DNA of 64,000 bases from Streptococcus parapneumoniae (GCF_037076355.1 NZ_AP026968.1:636501-700500); one strand, 5' to 3'; positions 34,099-44,067 are shown, counted from the stretch's first letter. Notes: generated from the sequence alone by a model not told the origin. A program made the numbers and translations.

Positions 34099-35181
34099 TT
34101 AATCAAAATAAAGCAAGTCTTTGCTGGTACTTGTAAAGAGGTCAAAGCCATCCTTGGTAACAACACCGCAGTCTTCGATACGGACACCGACTTTACCAGG
34201 GATATAGATACCTGGTTCAACAGAGAAGCACATGCCTTCTTCGATGACCATGTCGTTTCCTTCCATGATAGATGGGAATTCATGGACATCCATACCGATA
34301 CCGTGACCAAGACGGTGGTTGAAGTACTCGCCGTAACCAGCTTTTTCAATGACTTCACGGGCAGCGCGGTCCACTTCATGGGCAGTCACACCCGGCTTGA
34401 TAAAGTCAAGAGCAGCCTGTTGGGCTTCGAGGGTCAAGTTGTAAATGTCTTTCTTGAATTGGTCTGGTTTACCAACAGCGACTGTACGAGTCATATCTGA
34501 AGCATAGCCGTTGACTAGAACACCAAGGTCAAAGAGGAGAAGAGCATTATTTTCAACCTTGTTTGCTGCTGGAATGCCGTGTGGATTTGCAGCATTATCA
34601 CCAGTCAAGACCATGGTATCAAAACTCATTTCATAGCCTTCACGTTTCATAGCAAAGTCAATTTGGGCGATGATATCTGTTTCTGTCTTATCAAGAGAAA
34701 TATTGTCAAAACCAACCTTAACAGCCTTGTCCGCATAGAGACCTGCAACCATCATTTTTTGCACTTCGTCAGCTGATTTGATGAGGCGCATGCGTTGGAT
34801 ACGAGGTGTGAGGTTTTCAAACTCAGCAGTTTCAAAAACGATTTTCAAGCCATGATATTTGGTCAAGATGAGATTGTCAAACTCAACAGCGACACGTTTG
34901 AAATCAAGCTGTGGAAGAGCGTGTTTCATTTTTTGCCATGGATTTTCAGAATCCACATAGCCCACAACTGGGAAGGAAACAGTGCTAGTAGCACGCTCAA
35001 CTTCAAGGGCTGGGACAAAGAGGAGGGGTTCCTGATCCGCTAGGACAAAAAGGAACATCTGGCGTTCATGGGGATCACTGTAAAAGCCAGTGAGGTAATT
35101 GATTGTGACGGGGTCAGATACGACAGCGACGTCTAGTTTTTCTGATTCAAGATATGTTACGATTTGTTGTAATTTAGACAT
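34099..35181 (-). CDS. pepQ: Xaa-Pro dipeptidase (prolidase), M24B family
   Basis: A 360-residue metallopeptidase that cleaves X-Pro dipeptides in the cytoplasm. The N-terminal creatinase-like domain is 1-130. The catalytic domain holds the dinuclear metal ligands in LLFDLGVLVNGYASDMTRT (two Asp), GHGIGMDVHE (His), CFSVEPGIY (Glu) and VRIEDCGVV (Glu). The length is typical of streptococcal PepQ. GAAGGTAGCAT precedes the start. The BOX repeat lies directly downstream. Confidence 0.93.
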   Translation of the reverse strand: MSKLQQIVTYLESEKLDVAVVSDPVTINYLTGFYSDPHERQMFLFVLADQEPLLFVPALEVERATSTVSFPVVGYVDSENPWQKMKHALPQLDFKRVAVEFDNLILTKYHGLKIVFETAEFENLTPRIQRMRLIKSADEVQKMMVAGLYADKAVKVGFDNISLDKTETDIIAQIDFAMKREGYEMSFDTMVLTGDNAANPHGIPAANKVENNALLLFDLGVLVNGYASDMTRTVAVGKPDQFKKDIYNLTLEAQQAALDFIKPGVTAHEVDRAAREVIEKAGYGEYFNHRLGHGIGMDVHEFPSIMEGNDMVIEEGMCFSVEPGIYIPGKVGVRIEDCGVVTKDGFDLFTSTSKDLLYFD

Positions 35182-35258
35182 ATGCTACCTTCTTTCTACC
35201 CCTCTATTTTGGCAAAAAAAGAGAGAAAATGCAAGGGAGAAGGGTAAAAGAAAAGACA

Positions 35259-35291
35259 AAAAGAACTCCGATAAGATAATGGAGTTCTTTG
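35259..35291 (-). terminator. Terminator of murT-gatD
   Basis: AAAGAACTCC (35260-35269) pairs with GGAGTTCTTT (35281-35290); on the minus strand a T-tract follows. Confidence 0.82.
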
Positions 35292-35308
35292 ATATGTTTT
35301 TCCTTGGT

Positions 35309-36091
35309 TTAAGAAAAGTCAGCCTTGCTTTTGACGTCGCTATATTCTTCAGCGATTTCTTGGCTGAGAATGTCCTCATAGGCAGGGAGTTGGATGTCCT
35401 GACCATATTTCTTCTTGAGGGCTGTAGTGACTAGGCGATAAGCTAGATTGGCATTACGAGAGAGGATAGGCCCGTGGAAGTAGGAACCAAAGACATTCTT
35501 ATAATGAACCCCTTCACCAATCTTTTCTTCATTGTTTCCATTTCCATAGACTACCTGTCCCAGTGGTTTTTGGTCATCTGAGAGGAAGGTACGGCCCTGG
35601 TGATTTTCAAAGCCATAGTAGGTTTCATTGAAATCTTCATTGTGAATCTTGATGTCCCCGATAAAACGGTTATTGGCCTGATTGAGCGTGTAGTGACCCA
35701 TGACCCCTAGTCCTTCGATGCGTTTGCCTGAAGCTTCAACATAATATTGCCCCAATAGTTGGAAACCACCACAGATAGCCAGAACCACACCGTCGTTTTG
35801 GATGTAGTTGTCAATGCTCTCTTTTTTAGCAGGTAGATCGTCTGCAATAATACTTTGTTCAAAGTCTTGACCGCCACCGAAAAAGGCGATGTCATAGTGG
35901 TTTTCATCAAAGTCATCATGGAGAGAAACGATGTCAACCGTTACATGTGTCCCCAGTTTTTCAGCCACATACTTGAGCATGAGGATGTTTCCATTGTCCC
36001 CGTAGGTATTCATGAGGTTTCCATAGAGGTGGGCAATGTTGAGCTGATAGGGGTAATTGCCAGCTTTTGAGGAAAGTGAAGTATAAACCAT
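35309..36091 (-). CDS. gatD: Lipid II isoglutaminyl synthase glutaminase subunit
   Basis: A 260-residue class I glutamine amidotransferase (CobB/CobQ-like). It makes ammonia from glutamine for MurT, and the complex amidates D-Glu of the stem peptide to iso-Gln. The nucleophile Cys is in [12 protein letters not shown] near residue 105; [11 protein letters not shown] precedes it and the catalytic His is probably in [10 protein letters not shown]. The start codon overlaps the murT stop as TAATG, ensuring coupled synthesis. Confidence 0.93.
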   Translation of the reverse strand: MVYTSLSSKAGNYPYQLNIAHLYGNLMNTYGDNGNILMLKYVAEKLGTHVTVDIVSLHDDFDENHYDIAFFGGGQDFEQSIIADDLPAKKESIDNYIQNDGVVLAICGGFQLLGQYYVEASGKRIEGLGVMGHYTLNQANNRFIGDIKIHNEDFNETYYGFENHQGRTFLSDDQKPLGQVVYGNGNNEEKIGEGVHYKNVFGSYFHGPILSRNANLAYRLVTTALKKKYGQDIQLPAYEDILSQEIAEEYSDVKSKADFS

Positions 36092-37434
36092 TAGTTCATC
36101 TCCTTTCTAACAATTTGACGACTAGCCAGCAGTTCACGGAATTCCAGCATAGCAGTATAGGTAGCCAGGATATAGGCATGCTTGCAGTCTTGGTTCTCAA
36201 TGGTCTTGAGAACTTGCTCCAGACTACTTGTTTCAGTGATTTTCTCAGCTGGATAGCCTGTTACTCGTAGACGACGAGCGATTTCAGAATGGCGAACACC
36301 GCCAGCGTTGATTTCAGGGATGTCCATGTCAGTGATTTGTTCAAAATCAGCATCCCAGATCCAGCTAGTATCAATACCGTCTGCATAGTTGGCATTGAGG
36401 AGGACAGATAGGCTAAATGGATAAGGTGCTAGTTTAATCATCTCGATAGCTTGGGTCGCACCGACTGGATTTTTAATCAAGATGAGGGTACATTCCTTAT
36501 CACCGATATGGAAGGTTTCTTGGCGTCCAAAGACTGCACGGCTCTTGTCAAATCCCTGCTTGATGAGTTGCGAATCTGCACCGAGGAAACGGGCGATGGC
36601 AACTGCAGCTAGGGCGTTGTAGATATTGTAGAGTCCCCCGATTTGGATTCCGTATTCTTGGCCGTCAATGACAAAGCGAGAGCGATTGTTGGTCAACTCA
36701 ACCAATTCTATCAAGCGATAGTCGAGATCAGGACGTTTACATCCACAGCCTTCACAGATATAGGCACCCAAGTTTGCATAGGTATTATGCTCATATTTGA
36801 GGATGCTTTGGCAGTCAGGACAGAGAATTCCTTCGGTATTATAGTGAGCCAGCTGGGCTGGACCTTTCTCCAAGTCAAAACCAAAATATTTTACAGGATT
36901 TGGAATAGCTGGCTTGTAGAAAAGTGGACTGTCTCCATTAAGGAGAACAGTGGCAGTAGGCACCTTACGAATGGCGTCCAAAATCATCTTGTAAGTTGTG
37001 TAAATCTCACCATAGCGGTCCATCTGGTCACGGAAGATATTGGTGATGACGAAGAGACTTGGCTGGATATAGTCACAGATACGAGAAAGACTGGCTTCGT
37101 CAATTTCTAATACTGCAATATTTTTCCCAGTTTTAGAAGATTTGGCAGTTAGGAAAGTTGTTGCAATTCCTGTAATCATGTTGGCACCGCTTGGATTGGT
37201 CAGAACTTGACCATAAACCTCTTTTAAAATACCGACAGTGAGGGCAGTTGTCAAGGTTTTTCCGTTGGTTCCAGTGACCACGACAATCTCGTAGTTCTTA
37301 GCTAGGTTTTGTAAAATATCTTTATCAAATTGAAGGGCGACTTTTCCTGGGAGCGTACTTCCACGGCCAAGACGGCTTAAAACGAAGTGGGAAGAACACC
37401 CAGCAAGAAGACCCAAAGTAGTTTTTAAGTTCAT
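36091..37434 (-). CDS. murT: Lipid II isoglutaminyl synthase Mur-ligase-like subunit
   Basis: A 447-residue Mur-ligase homologue. The ATP-binding P-loop is [12 protein letters not shown] near residue 55. A four-Cys zinc ribbon (CPDC and CEGCGC, about 201-233) is diagnostic of MurT. The C-terminal DUF1727 domain ([14 protein letters not shown]) contacts GatD. Amidation of the stem peptide is essential for pneumococcal cross-linking and affects beta-lactam response. The TATAAT of a likely promoter lies only six bases before the ATG and there is no ribosome binding site, so translation may be leaderless. Confidence 0.93.
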   Translation of the reverse strand: MNLKTTLGLLAGCSSHFVLSRLGRGSTLPGKVALQFDKDILQNLAKNYEIVVVTGTNGKTLTTALTVGILKEVYGQVLTNPSGANMITGIATTFLTAKSSKTGKNIAVLEIDEASLSRICDYIQPSLFVITNIFRDQMDRYGEIYTTYKMILDAIRKVPTATVLLNGDSPLFYKPAIPNPVKYFGFDLEKGPAQLAHYNTEGILCPDCQSILKYEHNTYANLGAYICEGCGCKRPDLDYRLIELVELTNNRSRFVIDGQEYGIQIGGLYNIYNALAAVAIARFLGADSQLIKQGFDKSRAVFGRQETFHIGDKECTLILIKNPVGATQAIEMIKLAPYPFSLSVLLNANYADGIDTSWIWDADFEQITDMDIPEINAGGVRHSEIARRLRVTGYPAEKITETSSLEQVLKTIENQDCKHAYILATYTAMLEFRELLASRQIVRKEMN

Positions 37435-37487
37435 GTTTCTATTATATCACAAAAGAGGGAAAAGACAGATTTGGTGTTTCGCAGAAG

Positions 37488-37511
37488 TAAAAACAGCCCA
37501 AAGAGGGCTGT
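37488..37511 (-). terminator. Terminator of the disulfide reductase gene
   Basis: ACAGCCC (37493-37499) pairs with GGGCTGT (37505-37511), followed by TTTTTAC on the minus strand. Confidence 0.85.
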
Positions 37512-37532
37512 TCGATATGATTAAATCTCAAC

Positions 37533-38849
37533 TTAAATCGCAAACAAGTCATTCAAGTTCTCAGCCAAGGTTGGGTGAGTGAAGATTTGTTTTGTGAAGT
37601 AAGTGTAAGGAATCTTGTTGTCCATAGCAACAGTGATGATGTTGATGATTTCTTGAGATCCTTCTGAGAAGATGCTTGCTCCAAGAATTTCTTTTGTTTC
37701 AGTATTAACCACAGCTTTGAAGGCTCCGCGAAGGTCTCCGTTTACGTGACCACGAGGCATGGCTGCAACAGGAATTTCCTTAACGGCGTATGGAAGTTTC
37801 AAATCAGCTGCTTGGCTTTCAGTCAAACCTACTTGTGAAAGTGCAGGTGTGATAAACATGGTGTTTGGTACATTGAGACGGTCTTCAAGTGTGTAGCTGC
37901 CATCTCCAGCAAGGTAGCTGTAAACAACACGGAAGTCATCAAGTGAAATGTAAGTAAATTGAAGGCCACCGTTGACATCTCCAACTGCAAAGACACCAGG
38001 AACGTTTGTTTGACAATGTTTGTCTACTTTAATAGCACCACGTTCAGTTAGTTCAATATCTGTATTTTCAAGTTGAAGTGGTTCTACGTTTGGTTTGCGT
38101 CCAGTTGCGTAAAGAAGGGCGTCGAAACGGTAAGTTTCATTTTCAGTTACGACAAGCACTTGCTCACCGTCATTTTTAATTTCAGTAGTATGGATATTTT
38201 GAAGCAATTCAATGCCATCTTCTTCCATGTATTGTTTAGCAAGAGCTGCGATGGAAGGTTCTGCACGAGGTAGGAAAGTATCCAAGGCATCTAGGACTGT
38301 AACCTTGCTTCCTAGTTTATTGTAAAGGCCAGCAAATTCAAGACCGATATTTCCGCCACCAAGGACTCCAAGTTTTTCAGGCAATTTGTCCAAGTTTTGG
38401 ATACCTGTTGAGTCAAAGACGTTTTTGCTTGTAGCAAGTCCAGGGATTGGCAAGACGTTTGAAACAGCACCAGTGTTGATGACGATAGTTTCAGCAGTCA
38501 GTTCTTTCTTTTCATCACCAGCTTGGATTTCGATGACTTTATTTGAAAGGAAGTGAGCTTCCGCATCAAAGATATCTACGCCTGTACCAGCAACAGTCGC
38601 ATAGTTTTTACCGTTGAGGCGACCAGTGATAGTATTTTTGGTAGCAATGACTTCTTCAAAAGACAAGCCCTTCTCAGCAGCAACTAGCAAAGTTTTAGTT
38701 GGGATACAACCAATATTGATACAAGTTCCACCGTACATAGCTTTGCTACGTTCAATGAGGGCAACTTTTTTACCAGCTGAAGCCAATTTACCTGCTAGTG
38801 TTTTACCAGCTTTACCAAATCCGATAACGATTAAATCATAAGTTAACAT
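37533..38849 (-). CDS. har: Pyridine nucleotide-disulfide oxidoreductase, probable hypothiocyanous acid reductase
   Basis: A 438-residue flavoprotein of the RclA/MerA-like group. FAD binding: DLIVIGFGKAGKTLAGKLA. Redox-active Cys pair: GGTCINIGCIPTK near residues 40-52. NAD(P)H site: GVLGGGNIGLEFAGL. Second FAD motif: VFAVGDVNG. C-terminal dimer domain: FTHPTLAENLNDLF. From memory, the pneumococcal protein at this locus (D39 SPD_1415) was shown to reduce HOSCN, the lactoperoxidase-derived oxidant; the name follows that recollection. It is divergent from the MFS gene. Confidence 0.85.
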   Translation of the reverse strand: MLTYDLIVIGFGKAGKTLAGKLASAGKKVALIERSKAMYGGTCINIGCIPTKTLLVAAEKGLSFEEVIATKNTITGRLNGKNYATVAGTGVDIFDAEAHFLSNKVIEIQAGDEKKELTAETIVINTGAVSNVLPIPGLATSKNVFDSTGIQNLDKLPEKLGVLGGGNIGLEFAGLYNKLGSKVTVLDALDTFLPRAEPSIAALAKQYMEEDGIELLQNIHTTEIKNDGEQVLVVTENETYRFDALLYATGRKPNVEPLQLENTDIELTERGAIKVDKHCQTNVPGVFAVGDVNGGLQFTYISLDDFRVVYSYLAGDGSYTLEDRLNVPNTMFITPALSQVGLTESQAADLKLPYAVKEIPVAAMPRGHVNGDLRGAFKAVVNTETKEILGASIFSEGSQEIINIITVAMDNKIPYTYFTKQIFTHPTLAENLNDLFAI

Positions 38850-39042
38850 TTAGAGTTCCTCCTATTCGCATTTCATTCTAGCACAAGAAAAAAACTTTTG
38901 CACAATTCTGCTACGAAAAAGACAGAAAAAGATAAAAACGCTTTCCAGACAAAAAACTAGTAATTTTTTGACAAGCTTGATAAACTAAAATCCTATCTAT
39001 TTTTATATAAGATAGAATAAATGTTCGAAAATAGGAGGTTTT

Positions 39043-40269
39043 ATGAAATCGAATCGTTATATTATTGCCTTTGCTGGGGTCATTTTACACTTAATGCTGG
39101 GTTCGACTTATGCTTGGAGTGTTTATCGCAACCCTATTATTGAAAAAACGGGATGGGATCAGGCTTCTGTTGCCTTTGCCTTTAGTCTAGCAATCTTTTG
39201 TTTGGGCTTATCGGCTGCATTTATGGGGCGTTTGGTAGAAAAATTTGGTCCGAGAGTCATGGGGAGTCTATCTGCCTTTCTATACGCAGGTGGAAATATC
39301 TTAACAGGATTTGCAATAGACCGTCAGGAACTGTGGTTGTTGTATCTCGCTTATGGTATTTTAGGTGGGCTTGGTTTGGGAGCCGGCTATATTACTCCTG
39401 TGTCAACGATTATAAAATGGTTTCCTGATAAACGTGGTCTCGCAACAGGTTTAGCGATTATGGGGTTTGGTTTTGCTTCTTTATTGACTAGTCCCATAGC
39501 GCAACATCTCATCGCAGGGGTAGGGCTTGTAGAAACTTTTTATATTTTAGGTGCAAGTTACTTTATTATCATGCTCCTAGCTTCACAATTCATTAAGCGT
39601 CCAAATGAGCAAGAGCTTGCAATTTTATCTGTTTCAGGGAAAGAAAAAATAGCCTCTTTGACGCAAGGAATGGCTGCAAATCAGGCTCTGAAAAGCAATC
39701 GGTTTTATATACTTTGGATTATTTTCTTTATCAACATAGCTTGTGGTTTAGGCTTAATTTCAGCGGCATCGCCAATGGCACAGGAGATGGCTGGCTTGTC
39801 TACAAGTCATGCAGCAGTAATGGTGGGCGTTTTAGGGATTTTCAATGGGTTTGGTCGTTTGCTCTGGGCGAGTTTGTCTGACTATATCGGTCGCCCTCTA
39901 ACCTTTAGTATATTACTGCTTGTCAATCTTTTCTTTTCTCTCTCACTTTGGCTCTTTACAGATTCCGTTTTATTTGTAGTCGCTATGTCTATTTTGATGA
40001 CTTGCTATGGAGCTGGTTTTTCATTGATTCCAGCTTATCTCAGTGATATTTTTGGAACCAAGGAATTGGCCGCTCTGCATGGTTATATTTTAACAGCTTG
40101 GGCAATGGCTGGTTTAGCAGGACCTATTTTATTAGCAGAGACTTATAAAATGGCTCATTCTTACACACAAACCTTGTTCGTTTTTATCATTTTATATAGT
40201 ATCGCCTTGGCTTTGTCTTATTATTTAGGTCGTTCAATCAAAAAGGAAAGCCAAAAACCGCTTACATGA
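39043..40269 (+). CDS. MFS transporter, oxalate:formate antiporter (OFA) family
   Basis: A 408-residue transporter with twelve predicted helices. OFA-family features are the N-terminal GVILHLMLGSTYAWSVYR, GLGAGYITPVSTIIKWFPDKRGLATG and GFGFASLLTSPIAQ. Members exchange carboxylates such as oxalate, formate or pyruvate; the substrate here is unknown. ATAGGAGG precedes the ATG. It is divergent from the disulfide reductase gene, with which it shares the 190-base intergenic region. Confidence 0.86.
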   Translation: MKSNRYIIAFAGVILHLMLGSTYAWSVYRNPIIEKTGWDQASVAFAFSLAIFCLGLSAAFMGRLVEKFGPRVMGSLSAFLYAGGNILTGFAIDRQELWLLYLAYGILGGLGLGAGYITPVSTIIKWFPDKRGLATGLAIMGFGFASLLTSPIAQHLIAGVGLVETFYILGASYFIIMLLASQFIKRPNEQELAILSVSGKEKIASLTQGMAANQALKSNRFYILWIIFFINIACGLGLISAASPMAQEMAGLSTSHAAVMVGVLGIFNGFGRLLWASLSDYIGRPLTFSILLLVNLFFSLSLWLFTDSVLFVVAMSILMTCYGAGFSLIPAYLSDIFGTKELAALHGYILTAWAMAGLAGPILLAETYKMAHSYTQTLFVFIILYSIALALSYYLGRSIKKESQKPLT

Positions 40270-40313
40270 TTTTCTAGAGAAATTGGGCTATCTTTTGCTC
40301 TAGTCTTGTGTTA

Positions 40314-40466
40314 TACTAGATAGGTTGCAAAGAAAACAGTACTTTTCTTTTGTGGAAAAGAAGCAACACGATTTTATATCCAGTATATGAAAATACGTCA
40401 TAAAAAGAAAAGTATACACTAAGCCCTATAGGGTGGCTTCGCACCACCTTTAGAAAGAAGAATAAC
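40314..40466 (+). promoter_or_regulatory. Long structured leader of the DEAD-box helicase gene
   Basis: An extended -10 (TGTGTTATACT, ending about 40318) starts a leader of about 145 bases. GGTGG-CTTCG-CACC at 40430-40447 forms a hairpin with a tight loop just upstream of the weak AGAAAGAAG site and the GTG start. Confidence 0.55.
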
Positions 40467-42041
40467 GTGAAATTTAATGAATTAAACTTGTCTGCTGATT
40501 TGTTAGCAGAGATTGAAAAAGCTGGTTTTGTAGAAGCCAGTCCGATCCAAGAACAAACTATTCCCTTGGCCCTTGAAGGCAAGGACGTTATCGGTCAAGC
40601 TCAGACTGGTACAGGGAAAACCGCAGCTTTTGGCTTGCCTACCCTTGAAAAAATCCGTACAGAAGAAGCGACTATCCAAGCCTTGGTTATCGCTCCAACA
40701 CGTGAACTAGCTGTCCAAAGTCAAGAGGAATTGTTCCGTTTTGGTCGTAGCAAGGGAGTCAAAGTCCGCTCAGTATATGGCGGATCGAGCATTGAAAAAC
40801 AAATTAAGGCTCTTAAATCTGGTGCCCATATCGTGGTGGGAACTCCTGGTCGCCTCTTGGACTTGATTAAACGCAAGGCCTTGAAATTACAAGATATTGA
40901 AACGCTCATCCTTGATGAAGCGGATGAAATGCTCAACATGGGCTTCCTTGAAGATATTGAAGCCATCATCTCGCGTGTCCCTGAAAACCGTCAAACTCTA
41001 CTCTTCTCAGCAACTATGCCAGATGCCATCAAACGTATCGGTGTTCAGTTTATGAAAGAACCTGAGCATGTGAAGATTGCTGCTAAGGAATTGACAACAG
41101 AATTGGTTGACCAGTACTATATCCGAGTTAAAGAACAAGAAAAATTTGACACCATGACTCGTCTCATGGATGTGGAGCAACCTGAGCTTGCTATCGTATT
41201 TGGTCGTACCAAGCGCCGTGTAGATGAATTGACTCGTGGTCTGAAAATCCGTGGCTTCCGTGCAGAAGGAATTCATGGTGATTTGGACCAAAACAAACGT
41301 CTTCGTGTCCTTCGTGACTTTAAAAATGGCAATCTTGATGTTTTGGTTGCGACAGACGTGGCAGCGCGTGGTTTGGATATTTCAGGTGTGACCCATGTCT
41401 ATAACTACGATATTCCACAAGATCCTGAAAGTTATGTTCACCGTATCGGTCGTACAGGTCGTGCTGGTAAGTCAGGCCAGTCGATTACTTTTGTTGCTCC
41501 AAACGAAATGGGCTACCTTCAAATCATTGAAAACTTGACCAAGAAACGCATGAAAGGTCTTAAACCTGCAAGTGCAGAAGAAGCCTTCCAAGCTAAAAAA
41601 CACGTAGCTCTCAAGAAAATCGAACGTGATTTTGCAGATGAAACTATTCGTGCCAACTTTGAGAAATTTGGCAAGGATGCTCGTAAGCTAGCTGCCGAAT
41701 TTACTCCAGAAGAATTGGCAATGTATATTTTGAGTCTGACTGTTCAAGATCCAGATAGCCTTCCTGAAGTGGAGATTGCGCGTGAAAAACCACTGCCATT
41801 TAAACCATCAGGTAATGGCTTTGGTGGTAAAGCTAAGGGAGGTCGTCGTGGAGATGACCGTCGTGATAATCGCCGTGTAGACAATCGTCGTGGTGGTCGC
41901 CGTGATGATTTCAAAAAAGGAAGTCGTGGCAATGATCGTTTTGATAAGGAAAAACGTTACCGTAAGGATAATAAAAAACCACGCAATACTTCAAGCGAAA
42001 AGAAAACAGGCTTTGTGATTCGTAACAAGGGCGATAAATAA
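40467..42041 (+). CDS. cshA: DEAD-box ATP-dependent RNA helicase (CshA type)
   Basis: A 524-residue RNA helicase, likely acting in RNA decay, ribosome biogenesis and cold adaptation. Motifs in order: Q motif (FVEASPIQEQTIP), AQTGTGKT, PTRELA, TPGRL, DEAD, SAT, then in domain 2 ARGLD and HRIGRTGRAG. The C-terminal 80 residues are basic and rich in Arg, Gly and Asp (RRGDDRRDNRR), an RNA-binding tail. The start codon is GTG (40467), with a weak ribosome binding site after a long structured leader. Confidence 0.93.
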   Translation: MKFNELNLSADLLAEIEKAGFVEASPIQEQTIPLALEGKDVIGQAQTGTGKTAAFGLPTLEKIRTEEATIQALVIAPTRELAVQSQEELFRFGRSKGVKVRSVYGGSSIEKQIKALKSGAHIVVGTPGRLLDLIKRKALKLQDIETLILDEADEMLNMGFLEDIEAIISRVPENRQTLLFSATMPDAIKRIGVQFMKEPEHVKIAAKELTTELVDQYYIRVKEQEKFDTMTRLMDVEQPELAIVFGRTKRRVDELTRGLKIRGFRAEGIHGDLDQNKRLRVLRDFKNGNLDVLVATDVAARGLDISGVTHVYNYDIPQDPESYVHRIGRTGRAGKSGQSITFVAPNEMGYLQIIENLTKKRMKGLKPASAEEAFQAKKHVALKKIERDFADETIRANFEKFGKDARKLAAEFTPEELAMYILSLTVQDPDSLPEVEIAREKPLPFKPSGNGFGGKAKGGRRGDDRRDNRRVDNRRGGRRDDFKKGSRGNDRFDKEKRYRKDNKKPRNTSSEKKTGFVIRNKGDK

Positions 42042-42042
42042 G

Positions 42043-42072
42043 AAAAAGCGGTTCAAAATGAATCGCTTTTTT
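42043..42072 (+). terminator. Terminator of cshA
   Basis: AAAGCGGTTC-AAAAT-GAATCGCTTT (42045-42069) with six T. Confidence 0.82.
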
Positions 42073-42195
42073 ATATAAGGAGACCGAATGGAAAAAGATG
42101 GTGATAGCAAAGGATAGGTGAAATGGAAAGGTATTATCAATCCACCTTCTTGTGATGATATAATATCAAATATAAATTAGGTTGTCAATAAGAAA

Positions 42196-42285
42196 ACATA
42201 ATTTTCTAAAATATTTCAGCTAGTCTAAATTGCAATTAAATAAGCAATTTTCAGATAATAATTGAAAATTCAATCTGTTTATGTT
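42196..42285 (+). promoter_or_regulatory. codY promoter region with CodY-box-like sequences
   Basis: AATTTTCTAAAATAT (about 42195-42209) matches 12 of 15 CodY-box positions, and AATTGAAAATTC follows near 42262. A -10 (TATAAT, about 42285) lies before the gene. Suggests autoregulation. Confidence 0.4.
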
Positions 42286-42316
42286 ATAATGATAGCGATT
42301 AAATTCGAGGTGAAAA

Positions 42317-43105
42317 ATGGCACATTTATTAGAAAAAACAAGAAAAATTACTTCTATCCTGAAGCGCTCAGAGGAGCAGTTGCAGGAAGAACTTCCCTAC
42401 AATGCGATTACCCGTCAATTGGCAGACATTATTGATTGTAATGCTTGTATTGTTAACAGCAAGGGGCGTCTCCTTGGCTATTTTATGCGTTATAAAACAA
42501 ATACAGATCGCGTAGAGCAGTTCTTCCAAACTAAGATTTTCCCGGATGACTACATTCAAGGTGCGAATATGATTTACGATACAGAAGCCAATCTGACAGT
42601 TGATCATGATTTAAGTATTTTTCCTGTGGAAAGTCGTTCGGACTTTCCAGATGGTTTGACGACTATTGCACCGATTCATGTATCGGGGATTCGCCTTGGT
42701 TCTTTGATTATTTGGCGTAATGACAAAGAATTTGATGACGAGGACTTGATTCTTGTTGAGATTGCCAGTACCGTTGTTGGAATTCAACTCCTTAATTTCC
42801 AACGTGAAGAAGATGAGAAAAATATCCGTCGCCGTACTGCTGTTACCATGGCGGTTAATACCCTTTCTTACTCCGAACTCCGTGCTGTTTCAGCCATTTT
42901 AGGAGAATTAAACGGAAATGAAGGGCAGTTAACTGCGTCTGTAATTGCAGACCGTATCGGAATTACCCGTTCTGTGATTGTCAATGCCCTTCGTAAACTT
43001 GAGTCTGCGGGGATTATTGAAAGTCGCTCACTTGGAATGAAGGGAACCTATCTTAAGGTCTTGATTTCAGATATTTTTGAAGAAGTGAAGAAAAGAGATT
43101 ACTAA
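42317..43105 (+). CDS. codY: GTP-sensing and branched-chain-amino-acid-responsive global repressor
   Basis: A 262-residue repressor of full length. The N-terminal GAF domain (1-155) binds Ile/Leu/Val ([37 protein letters not shown]). The C-terminal winged helix binds DNA ([42 protein letters not shown] region). In pneumococcus it controls amino acid uptake, competence and, by reports I recall, iron transport. GAGGTG precedes the ATG. Its stop overlaps the next start by one base. Confidence 0.97.
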   Translation: MAHLLEKTRKITSILKRSEEQLQEELPYNAITRQLADIIDCNACIVNSKGRLLGYFMRYKTNTDRVEQFFQTKIFPDDYIQGANMIYDTEANLTVDHDLSIFPVESRSDFPDGLTTIAPIHVSGIRLGSLIIWRNDKEFDDEDLILVEIASTVVGIQLLNFQREEDEKNIRRRTAVTMAVNTLSYSELRAVSAILGELNGNEGQLTASVIADRIGITRSVIVNALRKLESAGIIESRSLGMKGTYLKVLISDIFEEVKKRDY

Positions 43106-43680
43106 TGACTAAGGCTTTAATTTCGATTGATTATACAGAAGATTTTGTTGCTGATAGTGGTAAATTGACAGCAGGCGCTCCAGCTCAAGCTATTTCGGAA
43201 GCCATTAGCAAGGTGACTCGATTAGCTTTTGAACGTGGAGACTACATCTTCTTTACTATCGATGCTCATGAAGAAAACGATTGTTTCCATCCAGAAAGTA
43301 AACTATTCCCGCCTCATAATCTGATTGGGACTAGTGGACGGAATTTATATGGAGATTTGGGGATCTTTTATCAAGAGCATGGTTCAGACAGTCGTGTCTT
43401 TTGGATGGATAAACGCCATTACTCAGCTTTTTCAGGGACTGACCTAGATATTCGTTTGAGAGAGCGTAGAGTGTCTACAGTTATTTTAACAGGAGTCTTG
43501 ACGGATATTTGTGTCCTGCATACAGCTATAGATGCCTATAATCTAGGATATGACATCGAGATTGTTAAACCAGCTGTTGCTTCTATCTGGCCTGAAAATC
43601 ATCAATTTGCCCTAGGTCATTTCAAAAATACACTTGGAGCTAAGTTGGTAGATGAAAATCTAAATGAACTTTCTGAGTAA
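43105..43680 (+). CDS. pncA: Isochorismatase-family hydrolase, probable nicotinamidase
   Basis: A 191-residue cysteine hydrolase. The catalytic triad is visible: Asp in ISIDYTEDFV (residue 9), Lys in WMDKRHYSAFSG, and the nucleophile Cys in GVLTDICVLHTAIDAY near 135. Metal-ligand residues are DAHEEND and H near 57. It probably deamidates nicotinamide to nicotinate for NAD salvage. The ATG overlaps the codY stop (TAATG), so expression is coupled to CodY, an arrangement conserved in streptococci. Confidence 0.85.
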   Translation: MTKALISIDYTEDFVADSGKLTAGAPAQAISEAISKVTRLAFERGDYIFFTIDAHEENDCFHPESKLFPPHNLIGTSGRNLYGDLGIFYQEHGSDSRVFWMDKRHYSAFSGTDLDIRLRERRVSTVILTGVLTDICVLHTAIDAYNLGYDIEIVKPAVASIWPENHQFALGHFKNTLGAKLVDENLNELSE

Positions 43681-43716
43681 TTTGGTTGATGAAATGAAAA
43701 ATTTTGAAAAAAAGTG

Positions 43717-43745
43717 TTGACAAGTATCCCAAAAGTTGATATACT
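43717..43745 (+). promoter_or_regulatory. Promoter of tRNA-Leu
   Basis: TTGACA (43717-43722) and TATACT (43740-43745) with a 17-base spacer; the tRNA begins 16 bases later. Confidence 0.85.
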
Positions 43746-43760
43746 AGTAAAGTAATCGAC

Positions 43761-43846
43761 GCGGGGATGGCGGAATTGGCAGACGCGCAGGACTAAGGAT
43801 CCTGTGACCGCTTTAGGTCGTGAGGGTTCAAGTCCCTCTCTCCGCA
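43761..43846 (+). tRNA. tRNA-Leu, anticodon AAG
   Basis: An 86-base class II tRNA. The acceptor stem is GCGGGGA with TCTCCGC and discriminator A. The anticodon stem CAGGA/TCCTG encloses loop CTAAGGA, so the anticodon is AAG (codon CUU). A long variable arm (TGACCGCTTTAGGTCGT region) and the T loop GGTTCAAGTC are present. CCA is not encoded. It is a single gene with its own promoter and terminator. Confidence 0.97.
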
Positions 43847-43853
43847 TAGGATA

Positions 43854-43878
43854 AGAGTTAGCTTAGGCTAGCTCTTTT
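43854..43878 (+). terminator. Terminator of tRNA-Leu
   Basis: AGAGTTAGC-TTAG-GCTAGCTCT and a T-tract. Confidence 0.82.
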
Positions 43879-43918
43879 GTATTTCTCTAAAAAATTAGAA
43901 TCCAGTCAAATGTAGTGG

Positions 43919-44045
43919 AGAATCAGCGAAAATATGGGAAAGCTGATTCTTGTTTCTGCTTTTGTATAGAAGAATAATAAAGATTATCTTCTTCAAATTC
44001 TCCGATATTCTCTAAAGTTTTGTGCAAGTTGCACAGAACTTTTTT
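43919..44045 (+). other. Two further hairpins upstream of msmK
   Basis: AGAATCAGC/GCTGATTCT (43919-43950) and AAGTTTTGTGCA/TGCACAGAACTT (44014-44045, followed by T) lie between the tRNA and msmK. The second looks like a terminator. The gap has no open reading frame with a ribosome binding site. Confidence 0.6.
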
Positions 44046-44067
44046 GTTTTTTTGGTCACCTTGCCAT

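Noticed and set aside
38930..38955. cre site between the disulfide reductase and MFS genes (AAAAACGCTTTCCA)
   Set aside because: Only the right half fits the consensus; too weak to call.
41780..42035. Repeat-rich DNA in the helicase 3' end as a separate repeat element
   Set aside because: It is the codon pattern of the Arg/Gly/Asp-rich tail, not a mobile repeat.
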